Below are positions 52,680 through 63,012 of a stretch of DNA of 64,000 nucleotides, in pieces. Numbering within the stretch: position 1 is the stretch's first letter; each line of letters begins with the position of its first letter. The stretch covers positions 365,336 through 429,335 of the forward strand of contig JADJVC010000001.1 in the NCBI GenBank assembly GCA_016710685.1. Reading direction: 5' to 3'. Made by a program: the position numbers and the translations under genes. The notes below the pieces were generated by a model, which saw only the letters and a program-made list of their open reading frames with translations, searched no databases and was not told where the DNA came from. The DNA is from Flavobacteriales bacterium (lineage in GTDB: Bacteria; Bacteroidota; Bacteroidia; Flavobacteriales_F; PHOS-HE28).

Positions 52680-53411
52680 ATGCGCACGCTTTGGATCACC
52701 GCTGTCTTCGCAGCCTGTCTATCACTTCCCGCTTTTGCCCAGCAGGAACTCATCGTGAAGGGCGTCGTCGCTGGCGGCGACGGCGAACACGTTTTCTATG
52801 ACCTGATGATCGTGAACCGCCGCACCCGCACGGGGACTTTCGCCAATACGGACGGCAGTTTCAGCGCACGGGTCCTGCGCAATGACACCCTGCTGATCGG
52901 TGCCGGGGGATACGTGACACGCACGCTGCCTTTAGGTGAATTCGCTGACGATGAGCTCGAAAACCTGCGGATCACGCTGCGCCCATGGAGCATCGACCTC
53001 AAACCAGTTGCCGTGCTGCCGCAGCGCACGCTGAAGCAGATCCAGGACGACATCGCCAAGCTGGGCTACAACGAAAGGGACTATCGCGAAAGCGGCGTGG
53101 ACGCGTTCCAAAGCCCCATCACCTTCCTGTACCAGGAATTCAGCAAGCGGGAACGTAGCAAGCGCGAAGTGGCACAATTGCAGAACGAAGACCGCAAACG
53201 CGAGTTGCTGCGCGAACTGCTGCAGCAATACGTGGACTACGGCATCATCAACCTCAGCGACGACAGCTTCGACGATTTCATCGACTTCTGCGCCGTGCCG
53301 GAAGACATGCTGAAAGGCCTGTCGCAGTACGACTTTCTCGTGTACGTGAAGAAGAAATACGAACTCTACACCAGTCTCCGCGGCCCCACTGGAACGGGCA
53401 GCGCTACATGA
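52680..53411 (+). CDS. Secreted protein with carboxypeptidase-regulatory-like start
   Basis: A 243-residue secreted protein with a signal peptide (LPAFAQ, about 21), a beta-sandwich-like start (VKGVVAGGDGEHVFYDLMI; RTRTGTFANTDGSF), then a charged helical second half with KRERSKREVAQLQNEDRKRE. The last codons TSLRGPTGTGSAT may be wrong: another frame continues as GQRYMNPGYRGAGFGGAFYK for about 40 codons, so a frameshift near 53398 is possible. Family not recognised beyond the regulatory-like N-terminus. Confidence 0.7.
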   Translation: MRTLWITAVFAACLSLPAFAQQELIVKGVVAGGDGEHVFYDLMIVNRRTRTGTFANTDGSFSARVLRNDTLLIGAGGYVTRTLPLGEFADDELENLRITLRPWSIDLKPVAVLPQRTLKQIQDDIAKLGYNERDYRESGVDAFQSPITFLYQEFSKRERSKREVAQLQNEDRKRELLRELLQQYVDYGIINLSDDSFDDFIDFCAVPEDMLKGLSQYDFLVYVKKKYELYTSLRGPTGTGSAT

Positions 53412-53490
53412 ACCCGGGCTATCGCGGGGCCGGTTTCGGGGGCGCTTTCTACAAGCTGATAGGGGTCACAAAATTAGCTGAACCCACCGC

Positions 53491-54459
53491 ATGCGACAAT
53501 CGACCCCGATAGGGGCGGGCAAAGCGCAATCGCCTAATGGTTTGAGAAGCGGGTATCACGCGGGCGGGGCCTACCAATGTTTACCAGCTCGGCTGGACTT
53601 GGTGATCCACGGCCGTGCCGATGGTCTGGATTTGGAAGGCTTCGTCCAACAAGTGAAAACGGATACCAGTTTCCTGCACGCGTTCCTCAACATGCGTTAC
53701 TGGCCGCACAACGTGGAAGGCACGGTGCTGGTGCGCAACAAGGACGAAAAAGAAACCGCTTCGCTCTACCGGAAAGGCAGCCTGCTCCGCATCGGGCCGA
53801 ATGCCGAACTGCGCGTGGACAGCACCGCGGAATCCGGCAAATTGCGTTCACGGAACGGGGACATGCGCTACCTCACCGCCGAACTATACGATGACCTTTT
53901 CTGGCCCAAAGGCCAATGGAAAGCGGACAACAGCATCGCCGCGTACCAGCGCGGGCAGGGAGGCAAAGGGCGCATTGAAAAGTACAAGGAACAGCTGAAG
54001 AAATTCATGTTCAACCCCGGGCAGGAAATCGCGGACGTGCCGTTGATCGGTGACAAACTCGCGCTGTTCGACCCGGAAATGACGCCCTTTTACGCCTTCA
54101 CCATCGGCACCAGCTTCCGCAACGGGCACACCTGTTGGAAGTTCAGCGCCATGGAGAAAGACAGCTTGGACGGTAAGCTTGTGAAGGACGATGCCACGGT
54201 GATCAAGACCATGCACACCTGGTTCGACCAACGCACCATGGAGGTGATCGCCCGCGAATACCGCATCGCGCACGCCTCGTTGCTGTTGGATTTCGATATC
54301 AGCATACAAGTGGACAACACCGTGGTGGGCGGTGAGCTCGTGCCCACCTTTATCCGCTACGACGGTGATTGGGACATTCCCTTCAAGAAGCGGGAGATCG
54401 TGCGCTTTCAATTGGAACTGCGGCAATGGGAAGCGGGTAGCTCCTCCCAACGCCCGTGA
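53491..54459 (+). CDS. Bacteroidota protein of unknown function, 5' end uncertain
   Basis: The 322-codon frame begins with atypical sequence (residues 1-35) and lacks a signal peptide, but from about residue 36 it reads as a well-formed domain: LDLVIHGRADGLDLEGFVQQ, YLTAELYDDLFWPKGQW, KKFMFNPGQEIADVPLIGDK, ARE-YRIAHASLLLDFDIS and GGELVPTFIRYDGDWDIPF. I expect homologs to carry a signal peptide, so the true start is perhaps lost or shifted. A small degraded copy of the tail seems present near 57.5 kb. Confidence 0.6.
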   Translation: MRQSTPIGAGKAQSPNGLRSGYHAGGAYQCLPARLDLVIHGRADGLDLEGFVQQVKTDTSFLHAFLNMRYWPHNVEGTVLVRNKDEKETASLYRKGSLLRIGPNAELRVDSTAESGKLRSRNGDMRYLTAELYDDLFWPKGQWKADNSIAAYQRGQGGKGRIEKYKEQLKKFMFNPGQEIADVPLIGDKLALFDPEMTPFYAFTIGTSFRNGHTCWKFSAMEKDSLDGKLVKDDATVIKTMHTWFDQRTMEVIAREYRIAHASLLLDFDISIQVDNTVVGGELVPTFIRYDGDWDIPFKKREIVRFQLELRQWEAGSSSQRP

Positions 54460-54500
54460 GCAACCCTTGCGCGTTCAATTCTTCCGGAATCCCGCACGCT

Positions 54501-57266
54501 CTACTGCCGGACCAATTTAATGGTCCAAGCGTGCTTTCCACTCGTTTCCACAATGCGGATGAAATACAATCCGGAAGGAAGGTCCGCAGTTGAAAATTCC
54601 TGCTCGGAATTGCCTCCGACGGTATGGGCTCCCACCAGGATCCCCGTGGAAGACAGGATCAGCAAGGTGGCAGGCTCGCTGGTCGGCATTACCACCCTGA
54701 ACATGTCTTTGTGGGGTTGGGATATACAAGCGGCTCGATGCCTTGCGAAAGATCAAACTCAAGATCCGTTTCGGACCGGGTGGTGGAGCCGTCCACGAAG
54801 TTCATTCCTGCGTCCGGCAAGTCCCGATCGTACGATACCACTAAGCGGGGTGCTTGGTCGGGTCCGAAAATTCCTTGGTGTAGACATTGACGTTCCTGTC
54901 CGGGCCTTCCACGAGGCTTTTCAATTCCAAGGACAAGGTGCCGTCGCTTTCTTTGGCTTGATTGAACGCGGAAGTAACGTCCCAGTTCATAGCGTCCCTA
55001 CCATAGTGGGCGGAGATCGTCGTGCCGGCGGTCGGCTTGTTGTTGAAGGTGATGGTGCTTTCGTTCCACGTATCGTTGTCCACTGCGTAAGCCGCATACG
55101 GCGTGAGGTGTGCTTGGTTGTCATTGCTTTTTTTTGTCCACGTGCAGCAGCACTTTCCGCACAGGGGGTGCCCGCGTATTCCGAAACATCGAATTTCAAA
55201 TAGGCGGTGCGGTCATAATCGATGTTGGATCGTCTTTGACCACCATTTCAATGCTCGCTCCGAAATTATCGTTGGCGTAGATCCCGCTGCGGACATACGC
55301 ATCGTCGATCGGAGGAAGGGTAGTGGCGAATTCCAAAACGAGTTCGGGATGATTTGCCGCATTGTTCGCTTCCTTGCTGTGGAAGACCACATAGCCGTTC
55401 GATCCCGCAGTGCCCGTTATGGCCAAGGAAAGCCAGTCGTCGCCAAGTAGTTCCTCCCGCATCAGCGAGGTTACGTCCCAGACCATGGTGTCCGCATGGG
55501 CGGGTATTACGCCAAAGGCATCGGCGAGACCGGGTTTGAGGATTGAATTGTTGGTCAAGATCTCCTCTGTCCAAAAGCTGTGTGTGCAGCGGCGCAACGC
55601 GTATCCGTCATTAGCCCCCACCATTTTTTTCACGTGCATGCGCAGGCTGGCCTTTACGAGTCGCCCCGCATGGGCATAGTCAGCTAGGTTGAACCTCAAA
55701 TAGGTCACAGCGTGTTTGTTGCCATTGTTGGCCGCGTATTTTGCAGCGAGCACCTTTTTCTGGTCCAACCCCAATGTGTCGTTAGCAAACCCGCCTCCTC
55801 TGGTGAAGGTGTCGTCTACCGGGGTCAATATCTCCGTAGTTGCCGGGCAGCCTTGGGCTGTTTGCGCGCAAGGCAGCGGGGCATACTGCGGATCAAAGTC
55901 CATTACGAAAATGGGCGGATCACCCAATACGGCGGGGTAGCTTTGGGCGAGGATGCTCAACTTGCCTGATTCCCGGAACAAGATGTTGTCCACGGCGAAG
56001 AAGTTGTGAATGTTCGATGGTTCCGAAAAGACCACTTTCCATGCACCGTAATCGTCCGTGGGAGAGGCGCTGGCAATATTGAAGGTTCCCAAGTTGTAGT
56101 ACATCAGGAACAAGTTACCGAAGTCGTCGCATAGCAAGCGCGGCCGCTCACCCTGGATGGGCATTTCCCGGCTTAGCCAGGTGCCGTCGGCTTTCCGCCA
56201 GTGGTGGCGGAAAACGGCGTTGCTGAGAAAACCGTAGCTCGGCTGCGGTACATCCGCTTGGTTCATCACCATGGATGCCGCCTTCGGGGTCCACGGCATG
56301 CCCTTGGTCATCGATCATCCTGTAGGCCGGGGCAATTTGCACTACGGTGAGGTCCGGCGAGCTGATGTTTGCATAGAGGTTGGCACCGGGGTCCGTAACA
56401 ACGGCGTTTGCATTGTTCTTCCATGTAACTCCGTTATCTTCAGAATACATGAAGGCGATGTCGTGGTTATACGTGGAAAGTGAGGGCAGGACATCGTTTT
56501 CCCGCCAGGTGAAAGAGGTGGTCATGGTGCCGTAAGTCGTCATACGTCAAACAGTTATCGTACATGCGGCGCGCCGTGGAGGGGCCATACGCCGTGTCGA
56601 TGTAGGTGCCTGAGCCACCGACGACCCTCCGGTCTTCGGTCCAAGTGCCTGAATCAGCTTCGTACAACGCGATGCGATTGTTGATCTGCGAAATGAAGGA
56701 GCGGTAGTGCAGGATCAAGTTCCCCTCGGGCGTGGCCAGAAAGCGGGGATAGGTGAACTTGTCGGTGAAATTGACCCCGGGCTTCAGATAATGCTGAACC
56801 GGCAGGAAGGAGGACGCATCCCAAGGCGGTGATCCAATTCCCGCGGCCAGCCCCGTTACCGAATACCTGTAGTTCAACAGGTCATTATGGTTGTCGAAGG
56901 CGAGGTGGATGGTGCCATCGCCGGGACAAATACCAATGCCGATACCGTTGTGGCTGTCGGCCGAAGTTTTGAGGTAATCGTTGAAGATGATCGTTTCCCA
57001 AGTCGATGCACCGGGGACTTTCCTGGCCAAACACAGGCGGTGGTCGCTGTTGTACCAAGCCGCGTATTGCGCGTGCCCTCAAAGGTGGTCAGCACATCTT
57101 GAGCAGCTACGTTAAGGCTCGCTATGGGCTTGAAGACGCCATCAAAGGTTTCCGCATGGGCATCCAGCGTGTCGGTGGTATGGCCGGAAATAATGGGCGT
57201 TTGGGCGTATAGTCCAAGAGTCAGGAGCCAAGATGTCAGTATTAGGCAAGTGCGTGTTGGTTTCAT
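54501..57266 (-). pseudogene. Secreted BNR/DNRLRE T9SS protein, broken by at least seven frameshifts
   Basis: The start MKPTRTCLILTSWLLTLGLY gives a signal peptide, then a BNR_4-type repeat region (ARKVPGASTWETIIFND; YPRFLATPEGNLILHYRSFI; HDIAFMYSEDNGVTW), then two DNRLRE-type modules (from TPVDDTFTRGGGFANDTLG; later AYVRSGIYANDNFGAS) and a T9SS sorting tail (ADLPSGLYFIRIVETSGKHA). Frames change near 57078, 56535, 56262, 55215, 55170, 55133 (A8 run), 54845 and 54705. Each piece is free of stop codons and conserved, so consensus errors are more likely than decay. Confidence 0.75.
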
Positions 57267-57455
57267 TAGTGATGGGCTTGATTGACGGTACAACGGGTTC
57301 CGGGGAAGATACTCGATCTTGGGTAAAATAGCCCAATAGCACGCGCTGGATCGCCGTTTGGCCGAGGACGGTTTCCGACCCGTTGTCAAAGGCAGCAAGT
57401 CCCGGCGCACTTGGGTTTATCGGTGCACGCTGCACGCGATGCTCCAGGGCAATTG

Positions 57456-57557
57456 GGATTTGACACCCCCCGTGAAATGGACAACTCGCTGGCTGTAATG
57501 GAACTCGTGCCCACCTTCGTGCGCTGCAATGGCAATCCGCACTTCCACTCCCGTTAG
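57456..57557 (+). pseudogene. Possible short remnant of a copy of the 53.5-kb gene's tail
   Basis: The frame reads FDTPREMDNSLAVMELVPTF then VRCNGN, which parallels DFDISIQVDNTVVGGELVPT and FIRYDGD at the C-terminus of the gene at 53491-54459; the DNA match is strong at GAxCTCGTGCCCACCTT. It ends at a stop at 57557. The rest of 57267-57612 shows no convincing gene, only short open stretches. Confidence 0.3.
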
Positions 57558-57612
57558 GGGGGAGAATGCGCATACTGCTGTGGCGTGACAACAAGGAGAC
57601 GAGACGAAAACG

Positions 57613-58598
57613 ATGGAAAAAGAGAGGACAGCCAAGGAGCACTTCGCATTCCGCACCATTCCGCAAGAAGAACTGAACGACTTGCTGGTACACCGTGAAG
57701 GGGAGGAGAAGCTCGGAGAGCACCTTGCGCCGGACTGGCGTGCGGAAAGCTGCCGTTATGTGCTGCTGGGCATCAGTGAGACATCGGGCCCCGCGCCAAC
57801 AACGGGCTAATAGGAGCGCGCAACGGCTTCGATGCTTTCCTGCCGGCCTTCGTGAACATGCAGGCGAACCGCTTCGTCGATCCGGGCGCAGTACACCTCT
57901 TGGGCCGCATCGACCACCTCACGCAGGACGCAGAGTTGGACCTCGCCACGGCGCGCGGGCTGGTATCCGAACTGGACGCATTCGTGCTGCGCATCATCCT
58001 GCCCATCATGGCCGCCGGCAAGGTGCCCATCGTCATCGGCGGTGGGCACAACAACGCCTATCCGCTGATCGAGGCCGCAAGCATGGTGAGCAAAAATCCC
58101 ATCGACGTGGTGAACCTGGACCCGCACGCGGATTGCCGCCCCTTGGAAGGACGCCACAGCGGCAACGCATTCTCATACGCCATCGCCAACGGCTTTATCC
58201 GGAACTACACCGTTTTCGGCCTGCACCGGGCGCGTAACAACGAGACGATGCTGAAATACCTTGATGAAAACCACGTCAATCACACCTTCTTCGGGGACTA
58301 TCTGATGGATCCGTTGTCCTTCCGCCGTGATCTGGATGCGTTCTTGATATCGGATATGGCGCCCTTGGGCGTGGAACTCGATTTGGACGTGATCCGCCAC
58401 ATGCCGTCATCGGCATTTAGCCCCAGCGGCATGGCCATCGAGGATGGGCGGTATTACCTTCGAGCTATTCTCGCCTCCACGCGACCCGTGCTCTATGTAC
58501 ACCTGCCGGAAGCGGCGCCCAATACGCCATCACAGGGGCGCATAGTAGGGAAGGCCTTGGCCTACTTGGTCCACGACGTGCTCTCGATGGGGCGTTAG
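57613..58598 (+). pseudogene. Arginase-family protein (formimidoylglutamase-like), one frameshift
   Basis: A ureohydrolase-fold protein. The first 55 codons (EKERTAKEHFAFRTIPQEEL) and a C-terminal part from 57852 are in different frames; adding one base in GAGACATCGGG near 57780 joins them to YVLLGISEDIGPRANNGLIG. Metal-site motifs are GGGHNNAYPL, NLDPHADCRPLEGRHSGNAF and VELDLDVI. Bacteroidota members are usually called formimidoylglutamase (HutG, histidine degradation); no other hut genes are nearby. The break is probably a sequencing error. Confidence 0.78.
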
Positions 58599-58639
58599 CG
58601 TGATCATTGCAGGCCGTAGCCTTGCAAATTGGATCCCTT

Positions 58640-58996
58640 TCAGTATTTCTGCACAAGCACTTCCGTTGGAATGCTCAATGCCTCATTCAGCTTTCGGATC
58701 ATCTCCAACGTCAATTTTCGCTTCCGGTTCAGAATTTCGCTCACTCTGCTCTTGAAGCCGATAATTTCCGCGAGTTCTTTCTGTTTCATGCCCATTTGCT
58801 CCATGCGGAACTCGATCGCTTCGATCGGGTCCGGCATGCCAATGGGGAAGTGCTCGTTCTCATAATTATCAATGAAGATCCCGAGTATCTCCAATTCATC
58901 ACCCTCCTTACTACCAAGCTTGGCATCGAAAACCTTCTCAAGTCTTTTGAGCGCCTTTTGATAGTCCTGTTCGTTCCCGATCGGTGCGATGTTCAT
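58640..58996 (-). CDS. higA: HigA-type antitoxin with HTH
   Basis: A 118-residue Xre-type repressor and antitoxin. The N-terminal part carries the acidic EDYQKAL and NYENEHFPIG segments and the C-terminal part has the helix-turn-helix (MKQKELAEIIGFKSRVSEIL then NRKRKLTLEMIRKLNEAL). In the HigBA order the toxin gene comes first, as here. It autoregulates the operon and neutralises HigB by inference from the family. Its start overlaps the higB 3' end. Confidence 0.88.
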   Translation of the reverse strand: MNIAPIGNEQDYQKALKRLEKVFDAKLGSKEGDELEILGIFIDNYENEHFPIGMPDPIEAIEFRMEQMGMKQKELAEIIGFKSRVSEILNRKRKLTLEMIRKLNEALSIPTEVLVQKY

Positions 58997-59290
58997 TTCG
59001 CATCGTGTTTGCGTCGATTTTGTCGTATTCAGCGTGAGTCCCGATGAAGCGGATCCAACAGACCTGATAGTCCAAGTTGAACTTGATAATCAGGCGATAC
59101 TTGTTCCCTTTTATGTTGAACACGATTCTATTGTCGTTGAGAATGCTCGCGCTTGGATATTCCTTTTTGAGCACATTGATGCTCCGCCATTTCGCCCTTT
59201 CGGTCTCCTGAACTAAACCTTCAACTGTTCCTCACAGTCAGAATGTCTCGTCCAGAACTCCCTTAAAATTGGTTTTGCAAAAACTCGCAA
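58938..59290 (-). pseudogene. higB: HigB-type toxin, reading frame broken once
   Basis: A RelE-superfamily mRNA interferase that cuts mRNA at the ribosome. The N-terminal half (RVFAKPILREFWTRHSDCEE, from a TTG at 59290) and the second half (QETERAKWRSINVLKKEYPS; FNIKGNKYRLIIKFN; IRFIGTHAEYDKIDA) are in two frames, joined near 59215 by one missing base. No ATG gives the N-terminus, so TTG is used. About 115 residues joined. Could be a sequencing error. Confidence 0.75.
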
Positions 59291-59448
59291 ATCGTATCCT
59301 TTGACGCAAAGGTAAGACAAAGTTACCCGAATGGGAACATGCGATTATTCACTCAGCTCCCCGCACGCCCGCAACACTTTCTCGTCGAGCTCACACTGCG
59401 CCCCGGCGCAAATAGCGGGGGCGACTTGTGGGGTTGTGCATCCAAGAT

Positions 59449-60881
59449 CTACCGCACCAACTTTTTCGAACGCACAGCGCCATCAATGCCCTGCACACGC
59501 AGCACATAAACTCCTTGCGACAAGGAAGCCGTGCTGATCAAGGTCGTGCTGCTCGCCACCACACCATCGGAAAGCACTTGCCCGGCTGCGTTCATTAATT
59601 GGAACCTGCCGTGCAGATTCTCCGGTGTGGTCAAGCGGATCTGGTCATTTTTACGGTCCATGATCGCTTGAACGGCGGCGGCAGGTTCGATGTCCGTTAC
59701 ACCAACGGTCAAGTTTTTATCCAGCCGAATGCTCTGTTGGTATTGGGTCTCGGAGGCGAAGGTGGAAAAGCGGCCAGCAACCAGGATCTTACCGGTCGAA
59801 AGCGCGGCCACGTCGCGGACGTAGAAGGTCTCGTTGCCCGAATCGCCGGGACCGGTGCCAATGGCGAACGTGCTATCGCGCGTGCCATCCGGCAGGAGAC
59901 GTGCAAGGCGCGGTGTTCCGGGACCAACTTCAACAGCGTACATGTTCTCGGTCCATTCGCCACCTACTACGATCTGCCGTCCGCCTGCACAGCGATGGCG
60001 AAAACGGGAGCATAAGGGTAGAACGGTGAAGTGAACGCGGGATCGGCCGAGCCATCGGGATCGAGCCGCGCAAGGCCCCAACTGTCTTGGCCATTGTGTT
60101 GATCGAAATCGCCGCCCACCAGGATCTTGCCATCCGCCTGAACTTCAATGCGGCGTGCAACCATTGAATCCCGGCCTTCTGTTCATGCCAGGATCGTACG
60201 TTCCATCCGCGTGCAACAGGACGACCCTTCCGCAGGAATTGCCATCGTACCCATAGAGAACGCGCCGGCCACTAGTATTTCCATGTTCGGGAGCACCTCA
60301 AGATCATACACGTTCGTAGTGAAACCTGTTCCAACTTGAAAGGTGGTATCCACTGTTCCCGTGGTGTTGAAGCGGACGATATGCGGTTGACTGTGACCTG
60401 CGCAGATGAAGAAATCACCGGCGGCCACCACCTTGTCCTCCGCATGCCAAGCCACAGCGTTCACTGCACCGTTGATGGAATTGGGAGGCATGTTGAACGT
60501 GGGGTCCAGCAGTCCGTTCGATTGCAGCCGGGCCACGAAAAAGCTGTTCACGCCGTTGTACTGCACAAAATTCCCACAGATCAGAATGCGACCGTCGGGC
60601 ATCACATCAATATCATAGACGGAGTTTTGTGGCCCTTGGTTACCGGTGTTGAAGGTGTAGTCCAAGGAACCGTCGGCATTCAGCCTAACCAAATGGTCGT
60701 AGGTCGAACCTGCATAATTATTGAAAGTGCCGCCCATGAGGACCTTTCCATCCGGCAGCTCCACCACCTTTAGCACTTGCACGGAAGGCACGGCCGCCAT
60801 GAACGTATGGTCGATGCACGTGGACTGGGCCGCGGAAGTAAGGGCGGCAAGACCAGCGATAAGAAGTAGGGATATACGCAT
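59449..60881 (-). pseudogene. Delta-60-repeat T9SS protein, frameshifted
   Basis: A secreted protein of delta-60 beta-propeller repeats (VELPDGKVLMGGTFNNYAGS; VMPDGRILICGNFVQYNGVN; EVQADGKILVGGDFDQHNG), starting MRISLLLIAGLAALTSAAQS and ending in a T9SS sorting domain (HGRFQLMNAAGQVLSDGVVA; QGVYVLRVQGIDGAVRSKK). Frame changes near 60235, 60172 and 59990 break it into four pieces. Each piece is well conserved. Its role is unknown; such repeats are found in large surface proteins. Confidence 0.75.
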
Positions 60882-61068
60882 AGGTGGGAAATTCGGGTTG
60901 GTTCTGAACACTGGTACTGCCAAGAAAAACCATCGCCAAAGCTGAAGCATGGAGCCTTGCGATGCACGCAATGGTCTGGAACTATAGGACGGGAGGTAAG
61001 ATGATCGGGTTGCTTGCTGCGGATGGATGCGCCGATGCGTGCTCATCTCCCGTGCTTCCACCTTTCCT

Positions 61069-62638
61069 CTAATTCATCTCGATCTTCTGTAGAACAACCT
61101 GCTCAATAAAGTCCGAAAACACCTTTTTATGAAGCTCCAGGTCCATATTCGGCGAAAGTGCCACACGGACGATGTAGTCCTTGTCGCCCTCTTTGGTCGT
61201 CCCTTGGGTGGATGTTGCGGGGATGACGTCCAATAGCATCCCTTCAACTGGCCATAGCTCACGCAGAACATGCTCTCCTTGGGGATCTCCTGATCATCCG
61301 GTGATCAACTTGAGGTTCAGCGCCCTTTTGTAGGCCTCTTTCTTCGTCCGTGTTTCCTTTTTGTAGGCAGGTCCAGGAAAACACGGAAGGGGTGAATCCT
61401 TCTTTTGCCAGCTCCTCGAAACGAAGTCGATCCTTGCGTCCGGTAGGGTCTCATGGATGAAGCTTACGAATTCACGCGTGTTCGCGTAAGCATCCTTGAT
61501 CCGTTGCTTCATGGACGGCAGCTGTTCCGACAGGATTGCAACTTGAAGATCGGTGGCCTCGTTATCGCAAAGCCGAAGATGCAATTCGACTTTTCGATCA
61601 AGGCATTCGTCATTTCATTTCCTACACAATAGCCCGCCGTGCATCGCCCGCCGCTCGGGAATTTCGATCCGCTCACGTAGGCGATGGTCGGCACCGTTGA
61701 GAGTATCTCACCGGTACCGAGAAAATGGACATTCGGGCAAAACGTTTGGTCCAGAATGAAGACCGGCCCGATCGCACCTGCGCCACTCGAAGTCTTTCGC
61801 CTTTGCTGAGCACTTTTTCAATCCGTCAAGGTCCGGAACCTCGACCCTTGGTTTGTCAGGATCTCAGCGATGATGAAGGTACAGCATCTTCGCTGGCGAT
61901 CTTGGCGAGGACCACCTCGAGGCTGTCAACCATATCGTTATCGCCATCAACGGGCAGGTCCACCACCTCTACGTTGGCGATCGCTTTTCTCAGCATCGCC
62001 TGCAGCCCCATCAATCAGCACCTTCAACGCCGCATGGCAATTCGCCGGCGTCATGGCAATGGACTCCCTTCTGCGCACGTGTTGGATCTCTGAGATATAG
62101 CGCTCATTCCGCTCGCCGTTCACGATCAGCACACTGCCAAGCTGGGCATTGCAGCAGATGAAAAAGTCAATGTTCGGGGCGAGCTCGACCTTGCCAAAGC
62201 CTTCTTGATCAACGCGCTTCAGCTCAAACTCGTAGCCATGAACACGTCGGAGTATTTCAGCATCAAAAGTTGCCGGCATTCACCGGTATGGACGATCCGG
62301 GTGTTCTTCTTTTCCAGATGGTTCTTTCGAAGGATGGCCAGGATAGGCATCGTCCTTGACGAAAGCTGACCACGCTCTTCGCGGGCAGGCCGTTCAGCTC
62401 GGCAATTGCCCACTCCAGCACGGAAGACAAGGGATGCCCCGAGCCGAATGTAGTCGTAGGCAGTGGGCAATGCGGCCAACGCCGTTGTTCCCGACTTATG
62501 CTCCTTGAATAGAAGCTCGAACTGCTCCAGGAATTGGGTCTTGGCGAGCTCTTCATCATAAATATCCAGCCGATGGGTCGTCAGGTTCAGCCAGTCACTT
62601 GGCATATTCGCTAACACATCCTTTACGTAGTTCAGCAT
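61069..62638 (-). pseudogene. Fold-type-I PLP-enzyme-like gene, frameshifted
   Basis: Minus-strand pieces can be joined into about 500 residues: SMLNYVKDVLANMPSDWLNL, TTALAALPTAYDYIRLGHPL, FDAEILRRVHGYEFELKRVD, VEVVDLPVDGDNDMVDSLEV, VFILDQTFCPNVHFLGTGE, VSGSKFPSGGRCTAGYCVGN, DNEATDLQVAILSEQLPSMK and a last piece SYGQLKGMLL...PNMDLELHKKV. The LDQTF Asp and the SGSK Lys look like the PLP-binding pair of fold-type-I enzymes (Cys/Met metabolism group). At least five frame changes are needed. Substrate unknown; the start could also be the ATG at 62653. Confidence 0.4.
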
Positions 62639-62653
62639 GCTATTGTCTTCCAT

Positions 62654-63012
62654 GGTAGTTGCGACTTGTGAGACCTTGATTTCGTTCCCAACTTCAGGCT
62701 CGGCCTACACGGAACAAAACTATGGCGATCCGGATCTTCATAGCCCGGGGTTAACGGGCATCACGGCACCAATCCTTCGAAGTCGGCTTCTTCGGAGCAG
62801 GGACTCACACGAGTGCCATGATGGTTATCAAGACGCCGGGACCGGAGCGCTTGTGGAGCGGGTGGATTTCACGCTTGTTGCTAACGTTTTCGGGCTTGGC
62901 GATGGTGGCGATTTTCACCACAAACGTTGATGCGGAGAACCAAACTTTAATTAACCACAAATGTCTGGCGAGCACCGAATCGCCACTTTGCCAAACCCGT
63001 GTTGTGTGTAGT
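62654..63012. other. Junction spacer between high-GC and AT-rich DNA
   Basis: The gap of about 360 bases between the PLP-like gene and the S41 gene has no convincing open frame. It contains the small palindrome GCCCGGGGTTAACGGGC (62744-62760) and, at its right end, the attC-like palindrome 62880-63008. GC drops sharply at about 63005. Confidence 0.6.
62880..63008. repeat. attC-like imperfect palindrome
   Basis: Left arm 62880-62913 (GCTAACG, then CGGGCTTGGCGATGGTGGCG, ATT) pairs with right arm 62978-63008 (AATCGCCACTTTGCCAAACC then CGTGTTGTGTG) over about 22 bases. The ends GCTAAC and GTTGTGT loosely resemble the RYYYAAC and GTTRRRY core sites of integron attC elements. It lies directly 3' of the S41 gene on its strand, as a cassette attC would. 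The core sites deviate from consensus. Confidence 0.45.
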
